Shown: piece by piece, positions 16,477-24,087 of the stretch | How the letters are laid out: each line of letters begins with the position of its first letter | Numbering within the stretch: position 1 is the first letter of the stretch | Assembly (NCBI GenBank): GCA_022844485.1 | Contig: JALHLQ010000002.1 | Coordinates: forward strand, 62,001 to 126,000 | DNA length: 64,000 nucleotides | Origin: Xanthobacteraceae bacterium | GTDB lineage: Bacteria; Pseudomonadota; Alphaproteobacteria; Rhizobiales; Xanthobacteraceae | Direction of reading: 5' to 3' | Position numbers and translations under genes: made by a program | The notes under the pieces: model-generated | Told to the model about the DNA's origin: nothing | The model's input: only the letters and a program-made list of their open reading frames with translations | The model's database searches: none

Positions 16477-18075
16477 ATGTCGCTGTTCAAACTCTCGGCT
16501 GTTGCTCTGGCGGTCACAACCGCTTTCTGTGTCGTCTCCGCCGATGCCCGCACGTTGAAATGGGCGCGGTCGGGCGACGCGCTTACGCTCGATCCGCATG
16601 CGCAAAACGAAAGCCCGACGCATGCCTTCAATCACCACATCTACGAGCCGCTCGTCATCCGCAGCGACAAGGGAGAGTTGATCCCAACGCTCGCCGTCTC
16701 CTGGCGCGTGCTGCCCAACGATCCAACGGTCTGGGAATTCAAGCTGCGGCCGAACGTCAAATTCCATAACGGTAATTCGTTTACGGCCGACGACGTGGTC
16801 TTTTCACTCGACCGCGCGCGTCAGCCGACCTCCGACATGAAGGGGTTACTGACGTCGGTCAGTTCCGTGTCCAAGGTGGACGACCTTACGGTTCATGTCA
16901 GAACAAACGGTCCGAACCCGCTGCTCGTGAACAATCTGACCAACATGTTCATCATGGACAAGGAATGGTCGGAGACCAACAACGCGCAGAAGGTGCAGGA
17001 TTTCAAAAACAAGGACGAGAATTTCGCCGTGCGCAACGCAAACGGCACCGGCGCTTTCCAGCTGGTCACCCGCGAGCCGGATGTCCGCACGGTGCTCAAG
17101 CGAAATGAAACCTATTGGGGCCGCGGCGAGTATCCGGTGGAGGTCACCGAGATCGTCTACACGCCGATCAAGGTGGACGCGACGCGCGTAGCGGCGCTGT
17201 TGTCCGGTGATGTCGATTTCGTGCAGGACGTGCCGGTGCAGGATATCGAGCGGCTGCGCAGCGCGCAGAAAATGCGCGTGACGATCGGGCCTGAGAACCG
17301 GACGATCTTCTTCGGCATGGATGTCGGCTCGTCTGAGCTTCGCTCATCCGACGTCAAGGGCAAGAACCCGTTCGCCGACAAGCGCGTGCGCAAGGCCGTC
17401 AATACTGCCATCAACCGCGAGGCGATCCAGCGCGTCGCGATGCGCGGGCAGTCGGTTCCGGCGGGCGTGATCATGCCGCCCTTCATCAATGGCTATTCGA
17501 AGGACCTCGATCGCTGGCCGCAGCCCAACGTGGCGGAGGCGAAAAAGATGCTGGCCGATGCGGGCTACCCGAACGGTTTCTCCGTCACTCTGCATTGCCC
17601 GAATGACCGCTACGTCAACGATGAAGCCATCTGCCAAGCGGCTGTCGGCATGCTCGGCCAGATCGGAATCAAAGTGAACCTCGTCTCGCAATCGAAGTCG
17701 CTGCATTTCCCGCTGATCCAGAAGGATCCGCCCGAGACGGACTTCTTCCTGCTCGGCTGGGGAGTGCCGCCCTTCGATTCAGAATATGTGTTCTCCTTCC
17801 TCTATCACACGCGCAAGGACAAGCTCGGCAGCTGGAACGCGACGCGCTACAGCAATCCGGAAGCCGACAAGATGATCCAATCCCTTTCGAGCGAACCGGA
17901 CACGACCAAGCGGAATGCGACCATCCGCAAGCTCTGGGAGTTGTTGATCGAGGAGACGGTCTATGTGGCGGTTCACAATCAGGTGCTGGCCTACGGGATG
18001 AAGGCCGATATCGACATTCCGGTTCATCCGGAGAACCAGCCGCACATGAAATTCGTCTCGTTCAAGCGGATGTGA
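16477..18075 (+). CDS. ABC transporter substrate-binding protein, dipeptide/oligopeptide (DppA/SBP family 5) type
   Basis: A 532-residue periplasmic protein with a Sec signal peptide (residues about 1-24, ending VSADA before RTLKW). The mature start WARSGDALTLDPHAQNE and the segment WEFKLRPNVKFHNGNSFTADDVVFSLDR are hallmarks of the large class C binding proteins for peptides. Members in this group also take nickel, glutathione or opines, so the ligand is open. It is the first gene of a complete operon with two permeases and two ATPases. A perfect 12-bp hairpin follows its stop, as after the Liv binding protein. Confidence 0.93.
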   Translation: MSLFKLSAVALAVTTAFCVVSADARTLKWARSGDALTLDPHAQNESPTHAFNHHIYEPLVIRSDKGELIPTLAVSWRVLPNDPTVWEFKLRPNVKFHNGNSFTADDVVFSLDRARQPTSDMKGLLTSVSSVSKVDDLTVHVRTNGPNPLLVNNLTNMFIMDKEWSETNNAQKVQDFKNKDENFAVRNANGTGAFQLVTREPDVRTVLKRNETYWGRGEYPVEVTEIVYTPIKVDATRVAALLSGDVDFVQDVPVQDIERLRSAQKMRVTIGPENRTIFFGMDVGSSELRSSDVKGKNPFADKRVRKAVNTAINREAIQRVAMRGQSVPAGVIMPPFINGYSKDLDRWPQPNVAEAKKMLADAGYPNGFSVTLHCPNDRYVNDEAICQAAVGMLGQIGIKVNLVSQSKSLHFPLIQKDPPETDFFLLGWGVPPFDSEYVFSFLYHTRKDKLGSWNATRYSNPEADKMIQSLSSEPDTTKRNATIRKLWELLIEETVYVAVHNQVLAYGMKADIDIPVHPENQPHMKFVSFKRM

Positions 18076-18081
18076 CGACCG

Positions 18082-18111
18082 AGGGCCGGATGAGCGATCA
18101 TCCGGCCCTTT
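18082..18111 (+). terminator. Strong hairpin with GCGA tetraloop after the DppA-type gene
   Basis: AGGGCCGGATGA (18082-18093) and its exact complement (18098-18109) form a perfect 12-bp stem closed by GCGA, a GNRA-type tetraloop. It is followed by TTTCGCTT. It starts 7 nt after the binding-protein stop, between it and the permease gene of the same strand. Probably a partial terminator or 3-prime stabiliser that keeps binding-protein mRNA in excess. Confidence 0.65.
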
Positions 18112-18172
18112 CGCTTGCAGACGATCTTGGGTCCGCATTCGTTGACCGTATTTCAAGTTCATCAAGCCCTGA

Positions 18173-18220
18173 GAGGGCGCCGGCCGGGTCGGGGGGCGTC
18201 TTCCCCTTCCGCGGCGCCTC
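18173..18220 (+). promoter_or_regulatory. Second hairpin upstream of the dppB-type start
   Basis: GAGGGCGCCG (18173-18182) pairs with CGGCGCCTC (18212-18220) with one bulged G, and GGGG/CCCC runs inside can extend the stem. The 3-prime arm ends 6 nt before the ATG at 18227, a region without a clear Shine-Dalgarno. It could reduce permease translation; this is inference. Confidence 0.3.
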
Positions 18221-18226
18221 GGTAAC

Positions 18227-19210
18227 ATGATCGCTTATGTGATCCGATCGCTGGTTCAGGCCTTGCTCGTCCTCTTGGCCGTGGCGTTCATCGCGTTCTC
18301 CATGTTCCGCTTCGTCGGCGATCCGATCGTCAACATGGTGGGCCAGGAGACGACGCAGGAGGATATGCGGGAATTGCGCAATCGGCTCGGGCTCGATGAT
18401 CCTTTCATCGTGCAGTTCGGCCGCTTCGTCGCCAACGCGGCGCAGGGCGATTTTGGAATCTCCTACCGCCAGGGGCGAAAGGTATCGACGCTTCTGGCCG
18501 AGCGGCTGCCGGCGACGGTGGAATTGGCCGTGTTGTCCGCGGCGTTCGCGCTCGTCTTCGGTATCGCGCTTGGGGTCTATTGCGCGATCCATCGACACGG
18601 CTTCCTCGCGAACACGATCATGTCGCTGTCGCTGATCGGGGTCAGTCTGCCGACGTTCCTGATCGGGATCGGATTGATTTACCTCTTTGCCGTCGAGCTC
18701 CGTGTGCTGCCATCGTTCGGGCGCGGCGAGGTCGTCCGCTTCGGATGGTGGAGCACCGGCCTGCTCACCGAGAGCGGGCGCAAATCGCTGATCATGCCGG
18801 TGCTGACGCTTGGGCTCTATCAGTTGACGCTGATCATGCGGCTGGTCCGCGCGGAGATGCTGGAGGCGCTGCGGACGGACTATGTGAAATTCGCCCGCGC
18901 GCGCGGCATCAATGAGCGCGCTGTCCAATATCGCCATGCTTTGCGCAATACGATGATCCCGGTGACGACGATCGCCGGGCTGCAGCTTGGCTCCGTGATC
19001 GCCTTCGCCATCGTCACCGAGAGCGTGTTTCAATGGCCCGGACTGGGGTCGCTTTTCGTGCAGGCGGTTCAGTTCGTCGACATCCCCGTCATGGCGGCGT
19101 ATCTGATGTTCGTGGCGCTGGTGTTCGTCGTCACCAATCTGATCGTCGATCTCCTTTATTTTGCGCTCGATCCGCGCCTGCGCGGGCTCGGGCCGGCGGC
19201 GGTGCGATAA
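18227..19210 (+). CDS. Dipeptide-type ABC transporter permease (DppB family)
   Basis: A 327-residue inner-membrane permease. The N-terminal helix is followed by a periplasmic loop with LRNRLGLDDPFIVQFGRF, the standard DppB segment. The coupling region reads VRAEMLEALRTDYVKFARARG near 205-225. The last third contains PVTTIAGLQLGSVIAFAIVTESVFQWPG. It forms the channel with the DppC-type protein that starts 2 nt after its stop. ATG 18227 fits the family length. Confidence 0.94.
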   Translation: MIAYVIRSLVQALLVLLAVAFIAFSMFRFVGDPIVNMVGQETTQEDMRELRNRLGLDDPFIVQFGRFVANAAQGDFGISYRQGRKVSTLLAERLPATVELAVLSAAFALVFGIALGVYCAIHRHGFLANTIMSLSLIGVSLPTFLIGIGLIYLFAVELRVLPSFGRGEVVRFGWWSTGLLTESGRKSLIMPVLTLGLYQLTLIMRLVRAEMLEALRTDYVKFARARGINERAVQYRHALRNTMIPVTTIAGLQLGSVIAFAIVTESVFQWPGLGSLFVQAVQFVDIPVMAAYLMFVALVFVVTNLIVDLLYFALDPRLRGLGPAAVR

Positions 19211-19212
19211 CA

Positions 19213-20157
19213 ATGCTCGAGCCCACGCCCAGGCGCGAGCGCGCAGGCTGGTTGGCCCGGTTCTGGGATTCCGATGTGGCGTGGAGCTTTCGCCAATCGC
19301 CGGTGACCATAGGCGCGGCGCTGGTGGCCGCCGTGATGATCCTGAGCGCGGTTCTGGCGCCGCTGATCGCGCCGCATAATCCGTTCGATCCCGCCTCGCT
19401 CAACCTGATGGAGGGCTTTGCGCGGCCAGGTGAAGCGAGCCCGGTGACCGGCCGGGTGTTCCTGCTCGGGACCGACAGCCAGGGTCGCGACGTGTTCTCC
19501 GCCATCCTCTACGGCTCGCGCGTATCGCTGCTTGTCGGCTTCGCCTCCGTGCTGTTCTCCGTCCTGCTCGGCGTTTCGCTGGGCCTTTTGGCCGGGTATG
19601 CGGGAGGCCGCATCGATGCGGTGATCATGCGCATCGCCGATATCCAGCTTTCGTTCCCCGCGATCCTGATCGCGCTGCTCGTCTTCGGCGTGGGCCGCGG
19701 ATTGATCCATCCTTCCCGGCATGAAGAGATGGCCGTCGTCGTGCTCATCATCGCCATCGGCTTGTCGCATTGGGCGCAATATGCGCGCACCGTGCGCGGT
19801 TCCACCCTGGTCGAGAAGAGCAAGGACTATGTGCAGGCAGCGCGCGTGATGGGCCGCTCGACCCCTGCGATCCTTGCCGGCCATCTGTTGCCCAATGTCA
19901 TGGGCCCGGTGCTCGTCATCGCCACCATCAACCTCGCGCTCGCCATCATCGAGGAAGCAACGCTCTCGTTCCTCGGTGTCGGGGTTCCTCCCACCCAACC
20001 CTCGCTCGGCACCTTGATCCGCGTCGGCCAGCAATTCCTGTTTTCCGGCGAGTGGTGGATTCTGTTCTTTCCCGCGATCGCACTCATCCTGCTCGCGCTG
20101 TCGATCAATCTGTTGGGGGATTGGCTGCGTGATGCACTCAATCCGAAACTCCGATGA
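19213..20157 (+). CDS. Dipeptide-type ABC transporter permease (DppC family)
   Basis: A 314-residue permease with an N-terminal cytoplasmic tail of about 30 residues, then a first membrane helix at about 35-57. FLLGTDSQGRDVFSAILYGSR is the DppC family segment, and SKDYVQAARVMGRSTPAIL is the EAA-type coupling loop. The start ATG lies 2 nt after the DppB stop. Its stop overlaps the next gene as ATGA. Confidence 0.94.
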   Translation: MLEPTPRRERAGWLARFWDSDVAWSFRQSPVTIGAALVAAVMILSAVLAPLIAPHNPFDPASLNLMEGFARPGEASPVTGRVFLLGTDSQGRDVFSAILYGSRVSLLVGFASVLFSVLLGVSLGLLAGYAGGRIDAVIMRIADIQLSFPAILIALLVFGVGRGLIHPSRHEEMAVVVLIIAIGLSHWAQYARTVRGSTLVEKSKDYVQAARVMGRSTPAILAGHLLPNVMGPVLVIATINLALAIIEEATLSFLGVGVPPTQPSLGTLIRVGQQFLFSGEWWILFFPAIALILLALSINLLGDWLRDALNPKLR

Positions 20158-21146
20158 CCGATACGGTCCTGAGCGTTCGCAATCTGCGTATCGAATTCCC
20201 GGTGCGGCGGGGAACGCTGGTCGCGGTCCGGGACGTCTCCTTCGACATTGCCGCCGGCGAGGTCTTGGGTGTCGTCGGCGAATCCGGGGCCGGCAAATCA
20301 TTGACCGGCGCCGCCATCATTCGCCTGCTCGAGCCGCCCGGCCGCATCGGCGGCGGGGAGGTGCGTCTCAAGGGCGAGCGGATCGACACGCTGTCCGACG
20401 ATGCGATGCGCCGCATTCGCGGCAAACGCATCGGCATGGTGTTCCAGGACCCGCTCACGAGTCTCAATCCCTTGTACCAGATCGGCGACCAGCTGATCGA
20501 AACGATCACCACGCATCTCAATCTCTCCCATGCGCAGGCGCGCAGGCGCGCGCTGGAGCTCCTGTCGGATGTGGGCATTCCCGCGCCTGAGCTTCGCATC
20601 GACAATTATCCGCATCAGTTCTCGGGCGGGATGCGCCAGCGCGTCGTGCTGGCGCTGGCGCTTGCGGCCGGCCCCGAACTGATTATCGCCGATGAGCCGA
20701 CGACGGCTCTCGACGTCTCCGTGCAGGCGCAGATCGTGGCGCTGCTCAAGCGGCTTGGCCGCGAGAACCAGGTTGCGGTGATGCTGATCACCCACGACAT
20801 GGGCGTGATCGCAGAGACCGCCGACCGCGTCGCCGTCATGTATGCCGGCCGTATTGTCGAGATCGGTCCGGTACGCGAGGTGATCAAGGCGCCGCTGCAT
20901 CCCTACACGAAAGGACTCATGGGCTCGATTCCTTCGCTCGAGGCGGAACGCGAGCGGTTGGTGCAGATCCCCGGATCGATGCCGCGCATCGTTGCGATCC
21001 CGCAAGGCTGCGCTTTCCATCCGCGCTGCCCGGTGGCATTTGCGCCGTGCGCGGCGGTGCGGCCGGAGCTGATCCGAAGGGAGCGGTCCGAAGTCGCCTG
21101 CTGGCTTTACGACAAGCAGCACGCGGTCATAGAGGCCGCGCGATGA
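20154..21146 (+). CDS. Dipeptide-type ABC transporter ATP-binding protein (DppD family)
   Basis: A 330-residue ABC ATPase. Walker A is GESGAGKS, the signature is FSGGMRQR, Walker B is LIIADEPTTALDV, and the switch His is in LITHDMG. The C-terminal oligopeptide/dipeptide extension carries GCAFHPRCP followed by further cysteines, as in enzymes of this branch that bind an iron-sulphur cluster or use the Cys structurally. It overlaps both neighbours by 4 nt. Confidence 0.94.
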   Translation: MTDTVLSVRNLRIEFPVRRGTLVAVRDVSFDIAAGEVLGVVGESGAGKSLTGAAIIRLLEPPGRIGGGEVRLKGERIDTLSDDAMRRIRGKRIGMVFQDPLTSLNPLYQIGDQLIETITTHLNLSHAQARRRALELLSDVGIPAPELRIDNYPHQFSGGMRQRVVLALALAAGPELIIADEPTTALDVSVQAQIVALLKRLGRENQVAVMLITHDMGVIAETADRVAVMYAGRIVEIGPVREVIKAPLHPYTKGLMGSIPSLEAERERLVQIPGSMPRIVAIPQGCAFHPRCPVAFAPCAAVRPELIRRERSEVACWLYDKQHAVIEAAR

Positions 21147-22135
21147 GGGCGCTTGTGGAGGTCGAAGGGCTTGGCCGCGTCTTCGATATATCGCGGCCCT
21201 GGCTTAGCCGCGCCTTGAGCGGCGAGCCGCGTCGTTTGCTCGTGGCGGCGGAGAACGTCTCCTTCGCCATCGGCCGCCAGGAGACTTTCGGGCTCGTCGG
21301 CGAGTCGGGCTCCGGCAAGTCCACCGTGGCCAAGATGGCGGTCGGTCTCATACCGCCGTCCGCCGGACAGGTGATCATCGATGGCGTGTCGATGACCGAT
21401 AGCGCCCGTTCCTCGACCCGCGACAAGCTTCGCCGCAAGATCCAGATGGTGTTCCAGGATCCCTATGCGAGCCTTAATCCGCGCTGGCGCGCCGGCGACA
21501 TCGTGGCCGAGCCGCTGCGGGCGTTCGGCCTCGTCTCCGGCAATGCTGAATTGCGCGGCCGCGTGGGCGACCTGCTTGAACTGGTCGGCCTGGATGCCGA
21601 CGACGACCACAAATACCCGCACGAGTTTTCGGGCGGACAGCGCCAGCGCATCGCCATCGCACGCGCGCTTGCTCCGCAGCCCGAGTTCATTGTCTGCGAC
21701 GAGCCCACGTCGGCGCTCGATGTCTCGGTGCAGGCGCAAATCCTCAATCTGATGCGCGACCTGCAGGATCGGTTTGGGCTCACCTACCTGCTGATCAGTC
21801 ACAATCTCGCAGTGGTTCGCCACATGGCGACGCGGATTGGGGTGATGTATCTCGGCCGGCTCGTGGAAGTCGCTCCCGCAAAGGCGCTCTTTCGCCACCC
21901 GCTGCACCCTTACACGCGCATGCTGCTCGATGCGGTACCGGACATCTCGATGTCGGGACGCAAGAAAAAGCAGGTCGTGGGGGAAATCCCAAACCCGATC
22001 AATCCGCCGAAGGGATGCGCGTTCCATCCGCGCTGCCCCTTTGCGTTCGATCGCTGCCGGGTTGAGCGCCCCAGGCTCCTTCCGTTCGGCGACGCCAGCG
22101 TTGCGTGCCACGCTCTCGAGGAAGGACGCCTCTGA
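21143..22135 (+). CDS. Dipeptide-type ABC transporter ATP-binding protein (DppF family)
   Basis: A 330-residue ABC ATPase that partners the DppD-type protein. After an insertion at residues 15-32 (RPWLSRALSGEPRR), Walker A reads GESGSGKST. FSGGQRQRIAIARAL is the signature, IVCDEPTSALDV is Walker B, and ISHNLAVV is the switch. The C-terminus carries GCAFHPRCPFAFDRC. ATG 21143 overlaps the DppD stop (ATGA). It is the last gene of the operon, and a small hairpin lies 66 nt downstream. Confidence 0.94.
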   Translation: MRALVEVEGLGRVFDISRPWLSRALSGEPRRLLVAAENVSFAIGRQETFGLVGESGSGKSTVAKMAVGLIPPSAGQVIIDGVSMTDSARSSTRDKLRRKIQMVFQDPYASLNPRWRAGDIVAEPLRAFGLVSGNAELRGRVGDLLELVGLDADDDHKYPHEFSGGQRQRIAIARALAPQPEFIVCDEPTSALDVSVQAQILNLMRDLQDRFGLTYLLISHNLAVVRHMATRIGVMYLGRLVEVAPAKALFRHPLHPYTRMLLDAVPDISMSGRKKKQVVGEIPNPINPPKGCAFHPRCPFAFDRCRVERPRLLPFGDASVACHALEEGRL

Positions 22136-22200
22136 CGCGGGATCTTCAAAAGCTGCCGTCACCACCGCTTCGGCCGCGTCGTGAGGGGCGGTTGATCGCG

Positions 22201-22219
22201 GCGGAGCTTTGTGCTCCGC
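22201..22219 (+). terminator. Hairpin after the dipeptide-type ABC operon
   Basis: GCGGAGC (22201-22207) and GCTCCGC (22213-22219) form a perfect 7-bp stem with a TTTGT loop, followed by GTCTTGG. It sits between the DppF-type stop and the small gene at 22245, so it may terminate the operon or act on that gene's leader. Confidence 0.35.
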
Positions 22220-22244
22220 GTCTTGGCATGTTGGAGTGCAGCGC

Positions 22245-22868
22245 ATGAGCGGAATCCTGGCGGTCTGGAACGACAGGCCGGCGTCCATCGCCGCCGAATA
22301 CGAGCGATGGTATGTCACCGAACATATTCCCGAGCGGCTTGCAGTCGCCGGCTTCCGGGCGGCGCGGCGCTACGAGGCGACGAAAGCCGACCGCGGCTTC
22401 TTCACCTTCTATGAGCTCGATGAGCCGAGCGTGCTTCAATCGCCGGACTATCTCGAACGCCTGGCCAATCCGACGGCGCTCACCCGCTCGATCATGCCGG
22501 ATTTTCTCAACACGGTCCGCAGCGTGTTCGTGGAGCGATCGCGGGAAGGCGGCGGCATCGGCGGATCGGCGGTGGTCGTGCGCTATCCTCATGGAGCCCC
22601 CGGCGATTTCCCGCGCGCCGCCCTGAAGATGATCGAGCCGAGCGAGATCATCTGCATGCGGAAGTGGGAGGCCGCGCCCGGCAATGCGCCGACTTCGACC
22701 GCGGAAGCGCGGATTCGCCCGCGGCCCGATGAGATCGCCGGCGGCGTCCTTGTCATCGAAACTGCGAGACACGGCGCGGCCGAGCATCTTGCGGCCGCGA
22801 TCGAAGAGCAATCGATCGAGGATGCATCGATCGGCTGCTACCGTCTCCTCGCCGCGTGGTCGAAGTAG
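22245..22868 (+). CDS. Uncharacterised protein, probable ferredoxin-like (Dabb/EthD-like) fold
   Basis: A 207-residue soluble protein not recognised as a named family. It starts MSGILAVWNDRPASIAAEYERWYVTEHIPERL. The pattern of a strand, then a helix with EYERWYVTEHIPERL, then GFRAARRYEA is that of alpha-beta barrel proteins such as EthD or Dabb domains. A second similar half seems to start near residue 110 (SAVVVRYPHG). ATG 22245 is 109 nt after the DppF-type stop and could be read through from that operon. It converges on the MetE-like gene. Function unknown. Confidence 0.6.
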   Translation: MSGILAVWNDRPASIAAEYERWYVTEHIPERLAVAGFRAARRYEATKADRGFFTFYELDEPSVLQSPDYLERLANPTALTRSIMPDFLNTVRSVFVERSREGGGIGGSAVVVRYPHGAPGDFPRAALKMIEPSEIICMRKWEAAPGNAPTSTAEARIRPRPDEIAGGVLVIETARHGAAEHLAAAIEEQSIEDASIGCYRLLAAWSK

Positions 22869-22887
22869 ACCGCCGCTTTGCGGAGCG

Positions 22888-23997
22888 CTAACGCCATACG
22901 GCGCGCGCGAGCGAAACGGCGAGGCTCAGCTTGGCGCGCTCGTCGGCTTCGGTCAGCGGATTGCCGGCGACCGTCGAGGCAAAACCGCATTGCGGGCCGA
23001 TTGCGAGGCGATCGAGATCGATGTGTTTCGTCGCCTCCTCGATGCGGCGCTTTAGCGCCTCGCAGTCCTCGAGCGCTGGAGTTTTCGTGCTGATGAGCCC
23101 GAGCACCACGCCCTTTCCTTTCACGAAGCGCAGCGGGGCGAAGTCGCCGGCGCGCGGCGTATCGTATTCGAGGAGGAAATGGTTGACCTTGGTCTCGGAG
23201 AAAAATCGTTCAGCGACCGATTCGTATCCCCCTTTTCCGAGATAGCGACCGCGGAAATTTCCCCGGCACATGTGGACGCCGACGACCATGTCGGAGGGCG
23301 CTTCGGCGATGGCCTGATTGATTGCGCCGATATAGAGCCCCACGAGTTCGTCCGGCTTCTGACCTGCCGCTTCGACTTGCGCCCGGATGCCGGGATCGCA
23401 GAGAAGCGCAATCGCCACTTCGTCGATCTGGACATAGCGGCAGCCGGCCTGCGCCAGATCGGCAATCTCGTCGCGATAGACGGCCGCAAGGTCCGAGAAG
23501 AAGCCGCGCACGTCCGGATAGATTTTCGGGTCGGCGTAATCGGTGCACCGATAGAAATGCATGGTCGAGGGAGAGGGGATCGTGATCTTGGGGGTCACGC
23601 GCGTCGTATCCCGCAAATAGGTGAATTCGTCGAGCGCAAGGCTCGTCGTTCGCCGCACGCGCGCGCTCGCAAAGGGCGCGGTGAAATCGACCTCATGGCC
23701 ATGGTCATCGCGGAACTTGAACACCGCGGGCTTGATCACAAAACCGTCGGTGCGCTCGACAAAGCGCCCCCAATAGGAGGCTCTGCGGAATTCGCCGTCC
23801 GTGACCACTTCGAGGCCGGTCTCTTCCTGCAGCTTCACCACCTCGGAAATGCTCGCGTCCTGGATGCGCGCAAAGTCCTCGTTCGCAATGCGATGAGCGA
23901 GGTGGTCCTTGAAAGCCTGCCGCAAGGCCGGCGGCCGCAACAGACTGCCCACGTGGTCGGCGCGAAAGGGTGGGCGGCCGGTTGGGCGAAGGGTCAT
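22888..23997 (-). CDS. MetE-like protein (cobalamin-independent methionine synthase C-terminal domain family)
   Basis: A 369-residue single-domain relative of the catalytic half of MetE. DHVGSLLRP lies near 14-22, VTDGEFRR at 65-72, and the zinc ligands expected in the family are visible as HMC in GVHMCRGN, an acidic site in LLEYDTPRAGD, and Cys in GPQCGFAS. MetE itself is twice as long. Such short forms use other methyl donors or have unknown methyl-transfer substrates. The start ATG has AGGAGA upstream on the minus strand. It is divergent from the acyl-CoA synthetase at 24088 across a region with twin TCTATAGAT sites. A second, broken copy of this family lies at 62258-62726. Confidence 0.85.
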   Translation of the reverse strand: MTLRPTGRPPFRADHVGSLLRPPALRQAFKDHLAHRIANEDFARIQDASISEVVKLQEETGLEVVTDGEFRRASYWGRFVERTDGFVIKPAVFKFRDDHGHEVDFTAPFASARVRRTTSLALDEFTYLRDTTRVTPKITIPSPSTMHFYRCTDYADPKIYPDVRGFFSDLAAVYRDEIADLAQAGCRYVQIDEVAIALLCDPGIRAQVEAAGQKPDELVGLYIGAINQAIAEAPSDMVVGVHMCRGNFRGRYLGKGGYESVAERFFSETKVNHFLLEYDTPRAGDFAPLRFVKGKGVVLGLISTKTPALEDCEALKRRIEEATKHIDLDRLAIGPQCGFASTVAGNPLTEADERAKLSLAVSLARAVWR

Positions 23998-24027
23998 AGT
24001 GTCTCTCCTGAGCGACCGAAACCAACG

Positions 24028-24059
24028 TCTATAGATAGGGGCTGCGTCTTTCTATAGAT
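24028..24059. promoter_or_regulatory. Twin TCTATAGAT sites, candidate operator in divergent promoter region
   Basis: The 90-bp gap between the MetE-like gene and the acyl-CoA synthetase holds TCTATAGAT at 24028-24036 and again at 24051-24059. Each contains the palindrome TCTATAGA, and the copies are 23 bp apart, about two helical turns. TATAGA could also serve as a -10 box on either strand, so a bound regulator would block both promoters. No regulator gene is adjacent. Confidence 0.5.
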
Positions 24060-24087
24060 TTCGACGGCCTCGAGCGGAAGGACCTGC

